10,187 nucleotides of DNA, taken from the NCBI GenBank assembly GCA_035316885.1, contig DATHII010000262.1, forward strand, positions 1-10,187. Direction: 5' to 3'. Positions 1 through 5,689 of the stretch are shown here, piece after piece. The translations under genes were made by a program, and so were the position numbers. The DNA is from DASRTE01 sp035316885. Lineage in GTDB: Bacteria; Actinomycetota; Actinomycetes; Jiangellales; Jiangellaceae. Numbering within the stretch: position 1 is the first letter of the stretch; every line of letters starts with the position of its first letter. The notes under the pieces are model-generated. The model was not told the DNA's origin. It saw nothing but the letters and a program-made list of their open reading frames with translations, and ran no database searches.

Positions 1-4
1 ATAC

Positions 5-18
5 TTCACTTAGGTGAA
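5..18. promoter_or_regulatory. Candidate MarR operator upstream of the first gene
   Basis: A short inverted repeat, TTCAC-N4-GTGAA, lies 9 bp before the ATG of the MarR-family gene and overlaps the edge of its ribosome binding site (AAAGGA at 17-22). MarR proteins usually bind palindromes of this kind next to their own gene and repress themselves or a divergent neighbour. The function is inferred from position and symmetry. The window edge hides whatever lies to the left. Confidence 0.4.
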
Positions 19-27
19 AGGATAACC

Positions 28-498
28 ATGGTGAAGGAACGATCGCAATGCCTGCTCCCTGACGTTCCGCCGGGCGTACCGGACGACGCCGTGCATCAGA
101 CAGCGAACCTGCTTCACTCCGCCGCGGTACGGCTGCTTCGGCGCGCTCGGAGCGCCGACACGGGCATGAACCTCGACGGCCCACGGGCGTCGCTGTTGTC
201 CGTACTCGTCTTCGCCGGTCCGCTGTCGGTCGGCCGGCTGGCCGAGGTGGAGCAGGTGTCGCCGCCGGCCGTGACCAAGACGGTGAACGCGCTCGAGGGC
301 GAGGGACTGGTCGCGCGTCGCCGCATGCCAGGTGACCGGCGCGTTGTCATGGTCGAGGCCACGGCCGCGGGTCGGCGGCTCCTGGAGCGAGGGCGCGCCG
401 GTCGCGTGCGCGCCGTCGCCGAACTGCTGGCGGGTCTACCCGAGCGCGACCTGGCCCGCGTCCACAGAGCCGCCGAGACCGTCGCCAGGGTGCTCTGA
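28..498 (+). CDS. MarR-family winged-helix transcriptional regulator
   Basis: A 156-residue protein of typical MarR length. MarR proteins act as cytoplasmic dimers that bind palindromic operators and often release DNA when a small phenolic or other ligand binds. The winged helix is clear: a first helix around LSVGRLAEVEQ (66-76), a recognition helix around VSPPAVTKTVNALEGEG (77-93), and a beta-wing around RRRMPGDRRVVMVEAT (97-112) with the family's usual D-R-R pattern. The remaining N- and C-terminal helices would form the dimer interface. I chose the ATG because AAAGGA lies 5 bp upstream; the next codon is also a possible GTG start. The gene is followed 67 bp later by a FAH-family enzyme on the same strand, which has its own promoter-like element. 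The ligand and the regulated genes cannot be told from the sequence; the divergent gene off the left edge is one candidate target. Confidence 0.9.
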   Translation: MVKERSQCLLPDVPPGVPDDAVHQTANLLHSAAVRLLRRARSADTGMNLDGPRASLLSVLVFAGPLSVGRLAEVEQVSPPAVTKTVNALEGEGLVARRRMPGDRRVVMVEATAAGRRLLERGRAGRVRAVAELLAGLPERDLARVHRAAETVARVL

Positions 499-552
499 GT
501 CGGCCGCCGTCGGACTCGGCCCGCGACGTGATCAGTCGGGACACGGCGCCGG

Positions 553-558
553 TACGCT
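553..558 (+). promoter_or_regulatory. Candidate -10 element of a leaderless promoter for the FAH-family gene
   Basis: TACGCT fits the actinobacterial TAnnnT -10 pattern and ends 7 bp before the GTG at 566, so transcription would begin at or next to the start codon. No Shine-Dalgarno sequence lies in front of that GTG. No good -35 hexamer is seen. This supports a leaderless mRNA, by inference. Confidence 0.4.
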
Positions 559-565
559 CCCAGTC

Positions 566-1348
566 GTGCGCATCGCGAGGTTCACGACGGGGGATGAGCC
601 ACGCTTCGCGGTCGTCGGCGAGGACCAGACCGGTGAGACCGTGCTGGCCGTGCTCGATGGCGATCCCCTGTACCGGCCGATCCAGCTGACCGGCGAGAAG
701 GTCGCATTCGTCGACGCCCGGTTGGTGGCACCGGTGATCCCGCGGAGCAAGGTCGTCGGCATCGGGCGCAACTACGCCGAGCATGCCGCCGAGCTGGGCA
801 ACGAGGTGCCGGCCGAACCCCTGCTCTTCCTCAAGCCGAACACGTCGGTGATCGGACCAGGCGAGCCGATCGTGCTGCCGCGGCAGTCCAGCGAGGTCGA
901 CCACGAAGCCGAGCTGGCCGTTGTCATCAGCCGCGTATGCCGTGAGGTGCCGCGCGAACGGGTCGCCGACGTCATCCTCGGCTACACCTGTGGCAACGAC
1001 GTCAGTGCGCGCGACCTGCAGAAGCGCGACGGGCAGTGGGCGCGGGCGAAGGGCTTCGACTCGTTCTGCCCGCTTGGTCCGTGGATCGAGACCGATCTCG
1101 ACCCGGCCGACCTCGCGGTCACGTGCACCGTCGGCGACGAGCTGCGCCAGGCCGGCCGGACCTCGCAGATGGTCCACGACGTGGCCGCGCTGGTCTCCTA
1201 CGTCAGCGAGGCATTCACGCTGCTGCCCGGCGACGTCATCCTCACCGGGACTCCGTCCGGGGTGGGCCGGCTCAGCAAGGGGGACGAGGTAACGGTCACG
1301 GTAGAGGGCATCGGCGACCTGACCAACCGGGTCGTCGCCGCCGAGTGA
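566..1348 (+). CDS. Fumarylacetoacetate hydrolase (FAH) family protein
   Basis: A 260-residue protein of the FAH/HpaG family: soluble, metal-dependent enzymes that hydrolyse, isomerise or decarboxylate acylpyruvates and related 2-oxo acids. The N-terminal part (about 1-55) is the small leader domain, and the catalytic fold follows. Visible signature residues are GIGRNYAEHA (65-74), the metal-binding VDHEAELAVV (111-120, E114 and E116), NDVSARDLQ (144-152, D145 as the third likely ligand) and the late GTPSGVG loop (228-234). An in-frame ORF begins much earlier, at 332, but that part overlaps the MarR gene and has no family similarity. The GTG at 566 gives the usual N-terminus (MRIARF) and sits 7 bp after a -10-like motif. 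A FAH-family gene just before gltX is a conserved actinobacterial arrangement (for example Rv2993c beside gltX in M. tuberculosis). It is often labelled 2-hydroxyhepta-2,4-diene-1,7-dioate isomerase, but the true substrate is not established; acylpyruvase or oxaloacetate decarboxylase activity is equally possible. Confidence 0.9.
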   Translation: MRIARFTTGDEPRFAVVGEDQTGETVLAVLDGDPLYRPIQLTGEKVAFVDARLVAPVIPRSKVVGIGRNYAEHAAELGNEVPAEPLLFLKPNTSVIGPGEPIVLPRQSSEVDHEAELAVVISRVCREVPRERVADVILGYTCGNDVSARDLQKRDGQWARAKGFDSFCPLGPWIETDLDPADLAVTCTVGDELRQAGRTSQMVHDVAALVSYVSEAFTLLPGDVILTGTPSGVGRLSKGDEVTVTVEGIGDLTNRVVAAE

Positions 1349-1412
1349 CAGAGCGCGGCCCGATACCCTGCCAGTGCTATCTCTCGACCCGTGAAATCCG
1401 TGGTGATCTCTC

Positions 1413-2954
1413 GTGGCTGACGGCGCCGGCGCGCCCGGCGATCCCGTGCTCGGTGGCCTCCGGCCGGGCGACGTACGGGTCCGGTTCTGCCCGTCGCCGA
1501 CCGGAAACCCCCACGTAGGGCTGATCCGGACGGCGCTGTTCAACTGGGCGTTCGCGCGCCATTACGGCGGCACCTTCGTGTTCCGCATCGAGGACACTGA
1601 CGCCACGCGCGACTCCGAGGAGTCCTACCGCGCGCTGGTGGACGCATTCCGGTGGCTGGGTCTGACCTGGGACGAGGGCCCGGAGGTCGGTGGGCCGAAT
1701 GCGCCGTACCGGCAGTCCGAGCGCGGGGACATCTACGCCGGCGTCGCCGCCACGCTGCTCGAGTCCGGTCGCGCCTACGACTGCTATTGCACGCAGGCAG
1801 AGCTCGAGCAACGACGCGACGCAGCACGCGCAGCGGGCAGGCCAAGCGGCTACGACGGCCACTGCCGTGCCCTCACCGCCGACCAGGTCGCGGCCTACCG
1901 CGCCGAAGGACGCGAGCCCGTGCTGCGGTTCCGCATGCCGGACCGCGCCGTGTCCGTCGACGACCTGGTCCGGGGCCGGATCACTGTCGAAGCCGAGAAC
2001 AACTTCGATTACGTGATCGTCCGCGCCAACGGGCAGCCGCTCTATCCGCTGGTCAACCCGGTGGACGACGCACTCATGGGCATCACCCACGTGCTGCGTG
2101 GCGAGGACCTGCTCTCCTCGACCCCGCGGCAGGTGGTCCTCCACGAGGCACTTCGGGAGTTGGGGCTCGCCGCCGGCCCGACGCCGCGCTTCGGCCACCT
2201 GCCCTTCGTCATGGGCGAGGGCAACCGCAAGCTGTCCAAGCGCGACCCCCAGTCGTCGCTGCAGCTCTACCGCGACCGCGGGTTCCTGCCCGAGGGCCTG
2301 CTGAACTACCTGGCGCTGCTCGGCTGGTCGTTCGGCGAGGATCGGGAGATCTTCTCGCTGGCCGAGATGGCAGCCGCGTTCGACGTGACCCGGGTCAACC
2401 CGAACCCGGCGCGGTTCGACCTGAAGAAGGCCGAGGCGATCAACGGTGTGTGGTTGCGGCGCCTCGACCCCGACGATGTCGCCGACCGGATCGTCCCTCA
2501 TCTGCAGGGTGCCGGCCTGCTGGCCGACCCCCCGACGGCGCAGCAGCGAGCGTTGCTGCGCGCTGCCACGCCGCTGGTGCAGGAACGGATGACGGTGCTG
2601 GACCAGTCGGTGCCGATGCTGGGCTTCCTGTTCGTCGACGGCGACGTCCTGCACCTGGACGAGGCGGCCGCGTCGTCGGTGCTAACGGCGGAGGCCGAGC
2701 CCGCGCTCGCGGCGGCCCGCGACGTGCTGGGCGGTCTGGTGGAGTGGACGACGGAGTCGATCGAGAAGGCCATGCGTTCGGCCCTGGTCGACGGGCTGGG
2801 GCTCAAGCCGAAGCACGCATTCGGACCCGTGCGGGTGGCGATCACCGGTCGGCGGGTGTCACCGCCTCTGTTCGAGTCGATCGAGCTGCTCGGCCGCGAG
2901 CGGTCACTGGCCCGGCTAGACGCGGCGCTGGACTATGCCGGCGGACCGGCCTGA
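1413..2954 (+). CDS. gltX: Glutamyl-tRNA synthetase
   Basis: A 513-residue class I aminoacyl-tRNA synthetase that joins glutamate to tRNA. The HIGH-type signature is in RFCPSPTGNPHVGLIRTAL (24-42, HVGL at 34-37), and the KMSKS-type loop is KLSKR (273-277). A zinc-module pattern is retained: C124-x-C126, then 20 residues, then Y147-xxx-C151. Motifs such as FRIEDTD, LRGED and FGHLPFVMGEGNRKLSKRD are typical. The C-terminal helical part from about residue 340 is the anticodon-binding region. The GTG start is supported by GGTGA 6 bp upstream. Actinobacteria generally lack glutaminyl-tRNA synthetase, so this enzyme is likely non-discriminating: it would also charge tRNA-Gln with Glu for later correction by GatCAB. 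tRNA-Gln and tRNA-Glu follow directly. The gene starts 64 bp after the FAH gene; a -10-like TACCCT at 1364-1369 could give it a separate promoter. Confidence 0.97.
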   Translation: MADGAGAPGDPVLGGLRPGDVRVRFCPSPTGNPHVGLIRTALFNWAFARHYGGTFVFRIEDTDATRDSEESYRALVDAFRWLGLTWDEGPEVGGPNAPYRQSERGDIYAGVAATLLESGRAYDCYCTQAELEQRRDAARAAGRPSGYDGHCRALTADQVAAYRAEGREPVLRFRMPDRAVSVDDLVRGRITVEAENNFDYVIVRANGQPLYPLVNPVDDALMGITHVLRGEDLLSSTPRQVVLHEALRELGLAAGPTPRFGHLPFVMGEGNRKLSKRDPQSSLQLYRDRGFLPEGLLNYLALLGWSFGEDREIFSLAEMAAAFDVTRVNPNPARFDLKKAEAINGVWLRRLDPDDVADRIVPHLQGAGLLADPPTAQQRALLRAATPLVQERMTVLDQSVPMLGFLFVDGDVLHLDEAAASSVLTAEAEPALAAARDVLGGLVEWTTESIEKAMRSALVDGLGLKPKHAFGPVRVAITGRRVSPPLFESIELLGRERSLARLDAALDYAGGPA

Positions 2955-2981
2955 CCTGGCTCCCGATGGCGTCCAACGGGT

Positions 2982-3011
2982 TTGGAGCGGCGACGCGGCG
3001 ACCGCTATCCT
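2982..3011 (+). promoter_or_regulatory. Candidate tRNA-Gln promoter
   Basis: TTGGAG (2982-2987) and TATCCT (3006-3011) are separated by 18 bp, a sigma-70-type layout lying between the end of gltX and tRNA-Gln. The predicted start near 3018 gives a leader of about 30 nt before the mature tRNA. The -35 sits in GTTTGGA, a word repeated at the tRNA-Glu promoter. Confidence 0.45.
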
Positions 3012-3022
3012 TGCCGGGCTGC

Positions 3023-3042
3023 TCGGACGTCTGAGCGTCCGA
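3023..3042 (+). other. Stem-loop in the tRNA-Gln leader (possible gltX terminator)
   Basis: TCGGACG (3023-3029) and CGTCCGA (3036-3042) form a perfect 7-bp stem with a 6-nt loop, ending 5 nt before the mature 5' end of tRNA-Gln. There is no T-run, so it may be a U-less terminator of gltX, a processing element, or both. Confidence 0.4.
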
Positions 3043-3047
3043 TCTGG

Positions 3048-3119
3048 TGGGGTATGGTGTAATTGGCAGCACGACTGATTCTGGTTCAGTTAGTCTAGGT
3101 TCGAGTCCTGGTACCCCAG
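3048..3119 (+). tRNA. tRNA-Gln (anticodon CTG)
   Basis: The full cloverleaf can be folded by eye in 72 nt. The acceptor stem is TGGGGTA with TACCCCA (3112-3118) and discriminator G3119. The D stem is GTG/CAC. The anticodon stem ACTGA/TCAGT (3074-3078 and 3086-3090) closes a seven-base loop with anticodon CTG at 3081-3083. The T stem CTAGG/CCTGG (3095-3099 and 3107-3111) closes TTCGAGT, with one T-G wobble pair. The 3' CCA is not encoded, so it must be added by the CCA enzyme. It reads CAG codons, the main glutamine codon in GC-rich genomes. It lies 93 bp downstream of gltX, whose product probably charges it with glutamate first. Confidence 0.97.
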
Positions 3120-3125
3120 CGCTGT

Positions 3126-3154
3126 TTGGAACCCGATCGGGCCTCCGGTAGAGT
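3126..3154 (+). promoter_or_regulatory. Candidate tRNA-Glu promoter
   Basis: TTGGAA (3126-3131), a 17-bp spacer and TAGAGT (3149-3154) make a good actinobacterial housekeeping-type promoter between the two tRNA genes. The predicted start is near 3161. The spacer contains a perfect 10-bp palindrome, CCCGATCGGG (3132-3141). The -35 word GTTTGGA also occurs at the tRNA-Gln promoter. Confidence 0.5.
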
Positions 3155-3162
3155 TCCGCAGC

Positions 3163-3176
3163 GCGACGATCGTCGC
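3163..3176 (+). other. Perfect 14-bp palindrome in the tRNA-Glu leader
   Basis: GCGACGATCGTCGC is a perfect palindrome that ends 3 nt before the mature 5' end of tRNA-Glu and begins about where transcription should start. It could fold in the precursor or act as a DNA site. Its role is unknown. Confidence 0.4.
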
Positions 3177-3179
3177 ACC

Positions 3180-3252
3180 GGCCCCGTTGTGTAGCGGCCT
3201 AGCACGCCGCCCTCTCAAGGCGGTAGCGCGGGTTCGAATCCCGTCGGGGCTA
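3180..3252 (+). tRNA. tRNA-Glu (anticodon CTC)
   Basis: A 73-nt cloverleaf. The acceptor stem is GGCCCCG with CGGGGCT (3245-3251), its first pair a G-T wobble, and the discriminator is A3252. The D stem is GTG/CAC (3189-3191 and 3203-3205). The anticodon stem CCGCC/GGCGG (3207-3211 and 3219-3223) closes the loop CTCTCAA with anticodon CTC at 3214-3216. The T stem GCGGG/CCCGT (3228-3232 and 3240-3244) closes TTCGAAT. CCA is not encoded. It reads GAG codons and is a direct substrate of the gltX product encoded just upstream. If the acceptor is instead started at 3181, the stem gains a T-T mismatch, so the 3180 start is preferred. Confidence 0.96.
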
Positions 3253-3260
3253 CATCCGAG

Positions 3261-3288
3261 ACCTCCTCCGACTCAGTTCGGAGGAGGT
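3261..3288. terminator. Intrinsic-type terminator after tRNA-Glu, probably bidirectional
   Basis: ACCTCCTCCGA (3261-3271) and TCGGAGGAGGT (3278-3288) form a perfect 11-bp stem with a 6-nt loop, 8 nt after tRNA-Glu. No T-run follows, as is common for actinobacterial terminators. It lies between the plus-strand tRNA block and the minus-strand ndgR side, so it can stop transcription from both directions. Confidence 0.7.
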
Positions 3289-3413
3289 GTCAGCCCAGCG
3301 CCGCCATCTGGCTGAACGTCCTGGCCCAGTACGTCGCGCCGGGTCAGGTATCGGACCGCCAGTTCGCCGGACTGCAGCAGCCACTGGGCCGCTGCAGCGG
3401 CTGGATCGTCCAT
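3273..3413 (-). CDS. Small 46-codon ORF downstream of ndgR, possibly a truncated gene
   Basis: A minus-strand ORF of 46 residues starts with ATG at 3413, 24 bp after the ndgR stop, with GAAGG 9 bp upstream as a fair Shine-Dalgarno site. Its N-terminal half reads as convincing protein: a run of Ala, then WLLQSGELAVRY (11-22) and LTRRDVLGQ. This resembles the N-terminal part of actinobacterial proteins loosely annotated as squalene cyclase or prenyltransferase-like, which carry a WLL...VRY..LRDLLG pattern. That similarity is from memory and not tested. After about residue 34 the sequence turns into Gly/Pro-rich residues, and the stop codon falls in the loop of the tRNA-Glu terminator. The simplest reading is a decayed or truncated remnant cut off next to the tRNA. 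A genuine small protein co-transcribed with ndgR is the alternative. No function is assigned. Confidence 0.4.
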   Translation of the reverse strand: MDDPAAAAAQWLLQSGELAVRYLTRRDVLGQDVQPDGGAGLTPPPN

Positions 3414-3437
3414 CGGAGATCGCCTTCGGCGGGTGAC

Positions 3438-4157
3438 CTAGTCCTCGACACTACGTAGGACGGTGGTGAGGCGCTCCGCCGCGCCGAAAACGGCGGCCGC
3501 ATGCATGCGTCCCGGCTGCCGGGTGAGCCGCTCGATCGGGCCTGACACCGACACGGCTGCGACGACCCGCCCGCTCGATGACCGGACCGGCGCCGACACC
3601 GATGCCACGCCTGGCTCGCGCTCGGCGACGCTCTGCGCCCAGCCGCGGCGGCGCACGGCCGCAAGCATGGTGGCGGTGAACCGCGCGCCCTGCAGCCCAC
3701 GGTGCATGCGCTCGGGTTCCTCCCAGGCCAACAGAATCTGCGCAGCGGAGCCGGCCAGCATGGTGAGGGTGGCTCCGATCGGGATGGTGTCGCGCAGGCC
3801 GGTCGGTCGTTCGGCCGCGGCGACGCAGATGCGGTGGTCACCCTGACGGCGGAACAGCTGAGCGCTCTCGCCCGTAGCCTCGCGCAGCCGCGCGAGGACG
3901 GGTCCTGCAGCGGCCAGCAGCCGGTCCTCGCCCGCCGCGGTCGCCAGCTCGCCCAGCCGTGGTCCGAGGATGAACCGCCCGTGCAGGTCGCGTGAGACCA
4001 GCCGGTGGTGCTCGAGCGCCACCGCGAGCCGGTGTGCGGTCGGCCGGGCCAGGCCGGTGGAGTTGACGAGGTTGGCGAGAGTCGCCGGCCCCGCCTCGAG
4101 CGCCGACAGCACGAGGGCCGCCTTGTCCAGCACTCCGACTCCACTAGAGTTGTCCAT
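3438..4157 (-). CDS. ndgR: IclR-family transcriptional regulator, NdgR/AreB type
   Basis: A 239-residue DNA-binding regulator. In Streptomyces, NdgR/AreB binds the region between its own gene and leuC and affects leucine and other amino-acid metabolism; LtbR is the Corynebacterium counterpart. The N-terminal winged helix-turn-helix is MDNSSGVGVLDKAALVLSAL followed by LANLVNSTGLARPTAHRLAVALEHH (28-51). The C-terminal IclR ligand domain contains the conserved blocks GDHRICVAAAE and SVSAPVRSSSGRVVAAVSVSGP. The match to remembered NdgR sequence is very strong along the whole length. An in-frame extension to 4271 exists, but it would overlap the start of leuC and add residues foreign to the family. 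The ATG at 4157 gives the conserved MDNSSGVGVLDKA start. The gene is divergent from leuCD, and a perfect inverted repeat in the 112-bp gap suggests autoregulation together with leuCD control. No clear Shine-Dalgarno sequence is present. Confidence 0.95.
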   Translation of the reverse strand: MDNSSGVGVLDKAALVLSALEAGPATLANLVNSTGLARPTAHRLAVALEHHRLVSRDLHGRFILGPRLGELATAAGEDRLLAAAGPVLARLREATGESAQLFRRQGDHRICVAAAERPTGLRDTIPIGATLTMLAGSAAQILLAWEEPERMHRGLQGARFTATMLAAVRRRGWAQSVAEREPGVASVSAPVRSSSGRVVAAVSVSGPIERLTRQPGRMHAAAVFGAAERLTTVLRSVED

Positions 4158-4166
4158 GACTCGATA

Positions 4167-4193
4167 TTGCCATCTCAACATACGAGATGGCAA
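4167..4193. promoter_or_regulatory. Candidate NdgR operator between ndgR and leuC
   Basis: TTGCCATCTC (4167-4176) and GAGATGGCAA (4184-4193) are perfect 10-bp inverted arms around a 7-bp spacer. The repeat lies 10 bp upstream of the ndgR start. On the minus strand the spacer holds TATGTT (4182-4177), a TAnnnT -10 candidate for ndgR. A bound dimer would cover that promoter and probably also reach the leuC promoter. NdgR/AreB is known to bind this intergenic region in Streptomyces; that these exact bases are the site is inference. Confidence 0.6.
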
Positions 4194-4269
4194 CTGGCGC
4201 CACGCCGACGTCCGGACGACTATCCGTGCGGACGGACGGCCGCGCACGCCCAGCGAGAGGACCAGGTAC

Positions 4270-5685
4270 ATGGGCAGGACCCTTGCCGAGAAGGTATGGG
4301 ACGCGCACGTCGTCCACCGGGCCGACGGGGAGCCGGATCTGCTCTATGTCGACCTCCATCTCGTGCACGAGGTGACCAGCCCGCAGGCGTTCGAGGGGCT
4401 GCGGATGGCCGGCCGCCGCGTCCGCAGGCCGGACCTGACGATAGCGACGGAGGACCACAACGTGCCGACGGTCGGCATCGACCTGCCGATCGCCGACCCC
4501 GTCTCGCGTACCCAGGTCGAGACGCTGCGGCACAACTGCGAGGAGTTCGACATCCTGCTCCACCGCATGGGCCAGGCCGAGCAGGGAATCGTCCACATCA
4601 TCGGCCCCCAACTCGGGCTCACCCAGCCGGGTATGACCGTGGTATGCGGCGACTCGCACACGTCTACCCACGGCGCCTTCGGCGCGCTCGCCGTCGGCGT
4701 GGGCACCAGCGAGGTCGAGCACGTCCTCGCCACCCAGACACTGACGATGCGACCCGTCAAGACGATGGCCATCACCGTGGACGGTGAGCTACGCGCCGGG
4801 GTCACCGCTAAAGACGTCGTGCTCGCCGTGATCGCCACGATCGGCACCGGCGGCGGCCAGGGCTACGTCATCGAATACCGGGGCGAGGCGATCCGCGCGC
4901 TGTCGATGGAGGCGCGGATGACCATCTGCAACATGTCGATCGAGGGCGGCGCAAGGGCGGGCATGGTGGCGCCGGACGAGACGACCTTCGCCTACCTCAA
5001 GGACCGTCAACACGCACCGCACGGAGCCGACTGGGACGCCGCGCTCGAGGCGTGGCGCGAGTTGCGCACCGACGACGACGCGGTATTCGACGCCGAGGTC
5101 GTCCTGCGGGCGGACGAGATAGAGCCGTTCGTCACCTGGGGCACCAACCCGGGACAGGGCCTGCCGCTTTCCGCGACCGTGCCGGATCCGGCGTCGTTCG
5201 CCGATGAGGGTGCGCGCAACTCAGCGGAGCGCGCGCTCGAGTACATGGGCCTGACGCCGGGAACGCCGCTGCGCGAGATCGCCGTCGACACGGTCTTCCT
5301 GGGCTCGTGCACCAACGGCCGCATCGAGGACCTGCGTGCCGCCGCCGAGGTCATCCGTGGCCGGACGGTGGCCGACGGCGTACGGATGCTGGTGGTCCCG
5401 GGCTCGATGCGGGTCCGTGCCCAGGCCGAGTACGAGGGCCTCGACGAGGTCTTCCTCGCAGCGGGTGCGGAGTGGCGGTCGGCGGGCTGCTCGATGTGCC
5501 TCGGCATGAACCCTGACCAGCTCGCGCCCGGCGAGCGCAGCGCGTCGACGTCCAACCGGAACTTCGAGGGACGGCAAGGCAAGGGTGGACGAACCCACCT
5601 GGTGTCTCCGCTAGTGGCGGCAGCGACGGCGGTGACCGGCCGGCTCTCCGCCCCTGCCGACCTGACCGAGCGCGTGGAGGTCTGA
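4270..5685 (+). CDS. leuC: 3-isopropylmalate dehydratase large subunit
   Basis: A 471-residue protein of the aconitase family, normal in length. With LeuD it converts 2-isopropylmalate to 3-isopropylmalate in leucine synthesis in the cytoplasm. It carries the 4Fe-4S cluster: the three ligands are C347 in GSCTNGR and C407 and C410 in GCSMCLGMNPD, the same residue numbers as in E. coli LeuC. Other family blocks are HLVHEVTSPQAFEGLR, VVCGDSHTSTHGAFGALAVGVGTSEVEHVLATQ, SIEGGARAGMVAPDE and SNRNFEGRQGKGGRTHLVSP. The in-frame ORF runs back to 3970, but that part lies antisense to ndgR; the ATG at 4270 gives MGRTLAEKVWDAH, the usual start. AGAGGA lies 8 bp upstream. leuD follows after 4 bp, so the two are one operon, probably under NdgR. 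The 112-bp leader shows no leucine-codon-rich leader peptide. Confidence 0.97.
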   Translation: MGRTLAEKVWDAHVVHRADGEPDLLYVDLHLVHEVTSPQAFEGLRMAGRRVRRPDLTIATEDHNVPTVGIDLPIADPVSRTQVETLRHNCEEFDILLHRMGQAEQGIVHIIGPQLGLTQPGMTVVCGDSHTSTHGAFGALAVGVGTSEVEHVLATQTLTMRPVKTMAITVDGELRAGVTAKDVVLAVIATIGTGGGQGYVIEYRGEAIRALSMEARMTICNMSIEGGARAGMVAPDETTFAYLKDRQHAPHGADWDAALEAWRELRTDDDAVFDAEVVLRADEIEPFVTWGTNPGQGLPLSATVPDPASFADEGARNSAERALEYMGLTPGTPLREIAVDTVFLGSCTNGRIEDLRAAAEVIRGRTVADGVRMLVVPGSMRVRAQAEYEGLDEVFLAAGAEWRSAGCSMCLGMNPDQLAPGERSASTSNRNFEGRQGKGGRTHLVSPLVAAATAVTGRLSAPADLTERVEV

Positions 5686-5689
5686 GGTC

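Noticed and set aside
1379..1413. Direct repeat ATCTCTCG before gltX (1379-1386 and 1406-1413)
   Set aside because: Two copies of 8 bp, 27 bp apart, the second touching the start codon; too short to separate from chance.
347..1543. A 398-residue minus-strand open frame antisense to the MarR, FAH and gltX genes
   Set aside because: It lies wholly opposite genes with clear family motifs, and its residues show no recognisable domain. Long antisense frames are expected in high-GC coding DNA.
1377..2654. A 425-residue minus-strand open frame inside gltX
   Set aside because: Antisense shadow of a clearly real synthetase; rich in His, Gln, Arg and Val from reversed codons, with no motif.
4158..4269. 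A leucine leader peptide or attenuator before leuC
   Set aside because: No short ORF with a run of leucine codons and no alternative terminator pair with a T-run is seen; a 62-codon frame from 4187 overlaps leuC and has few leucines.
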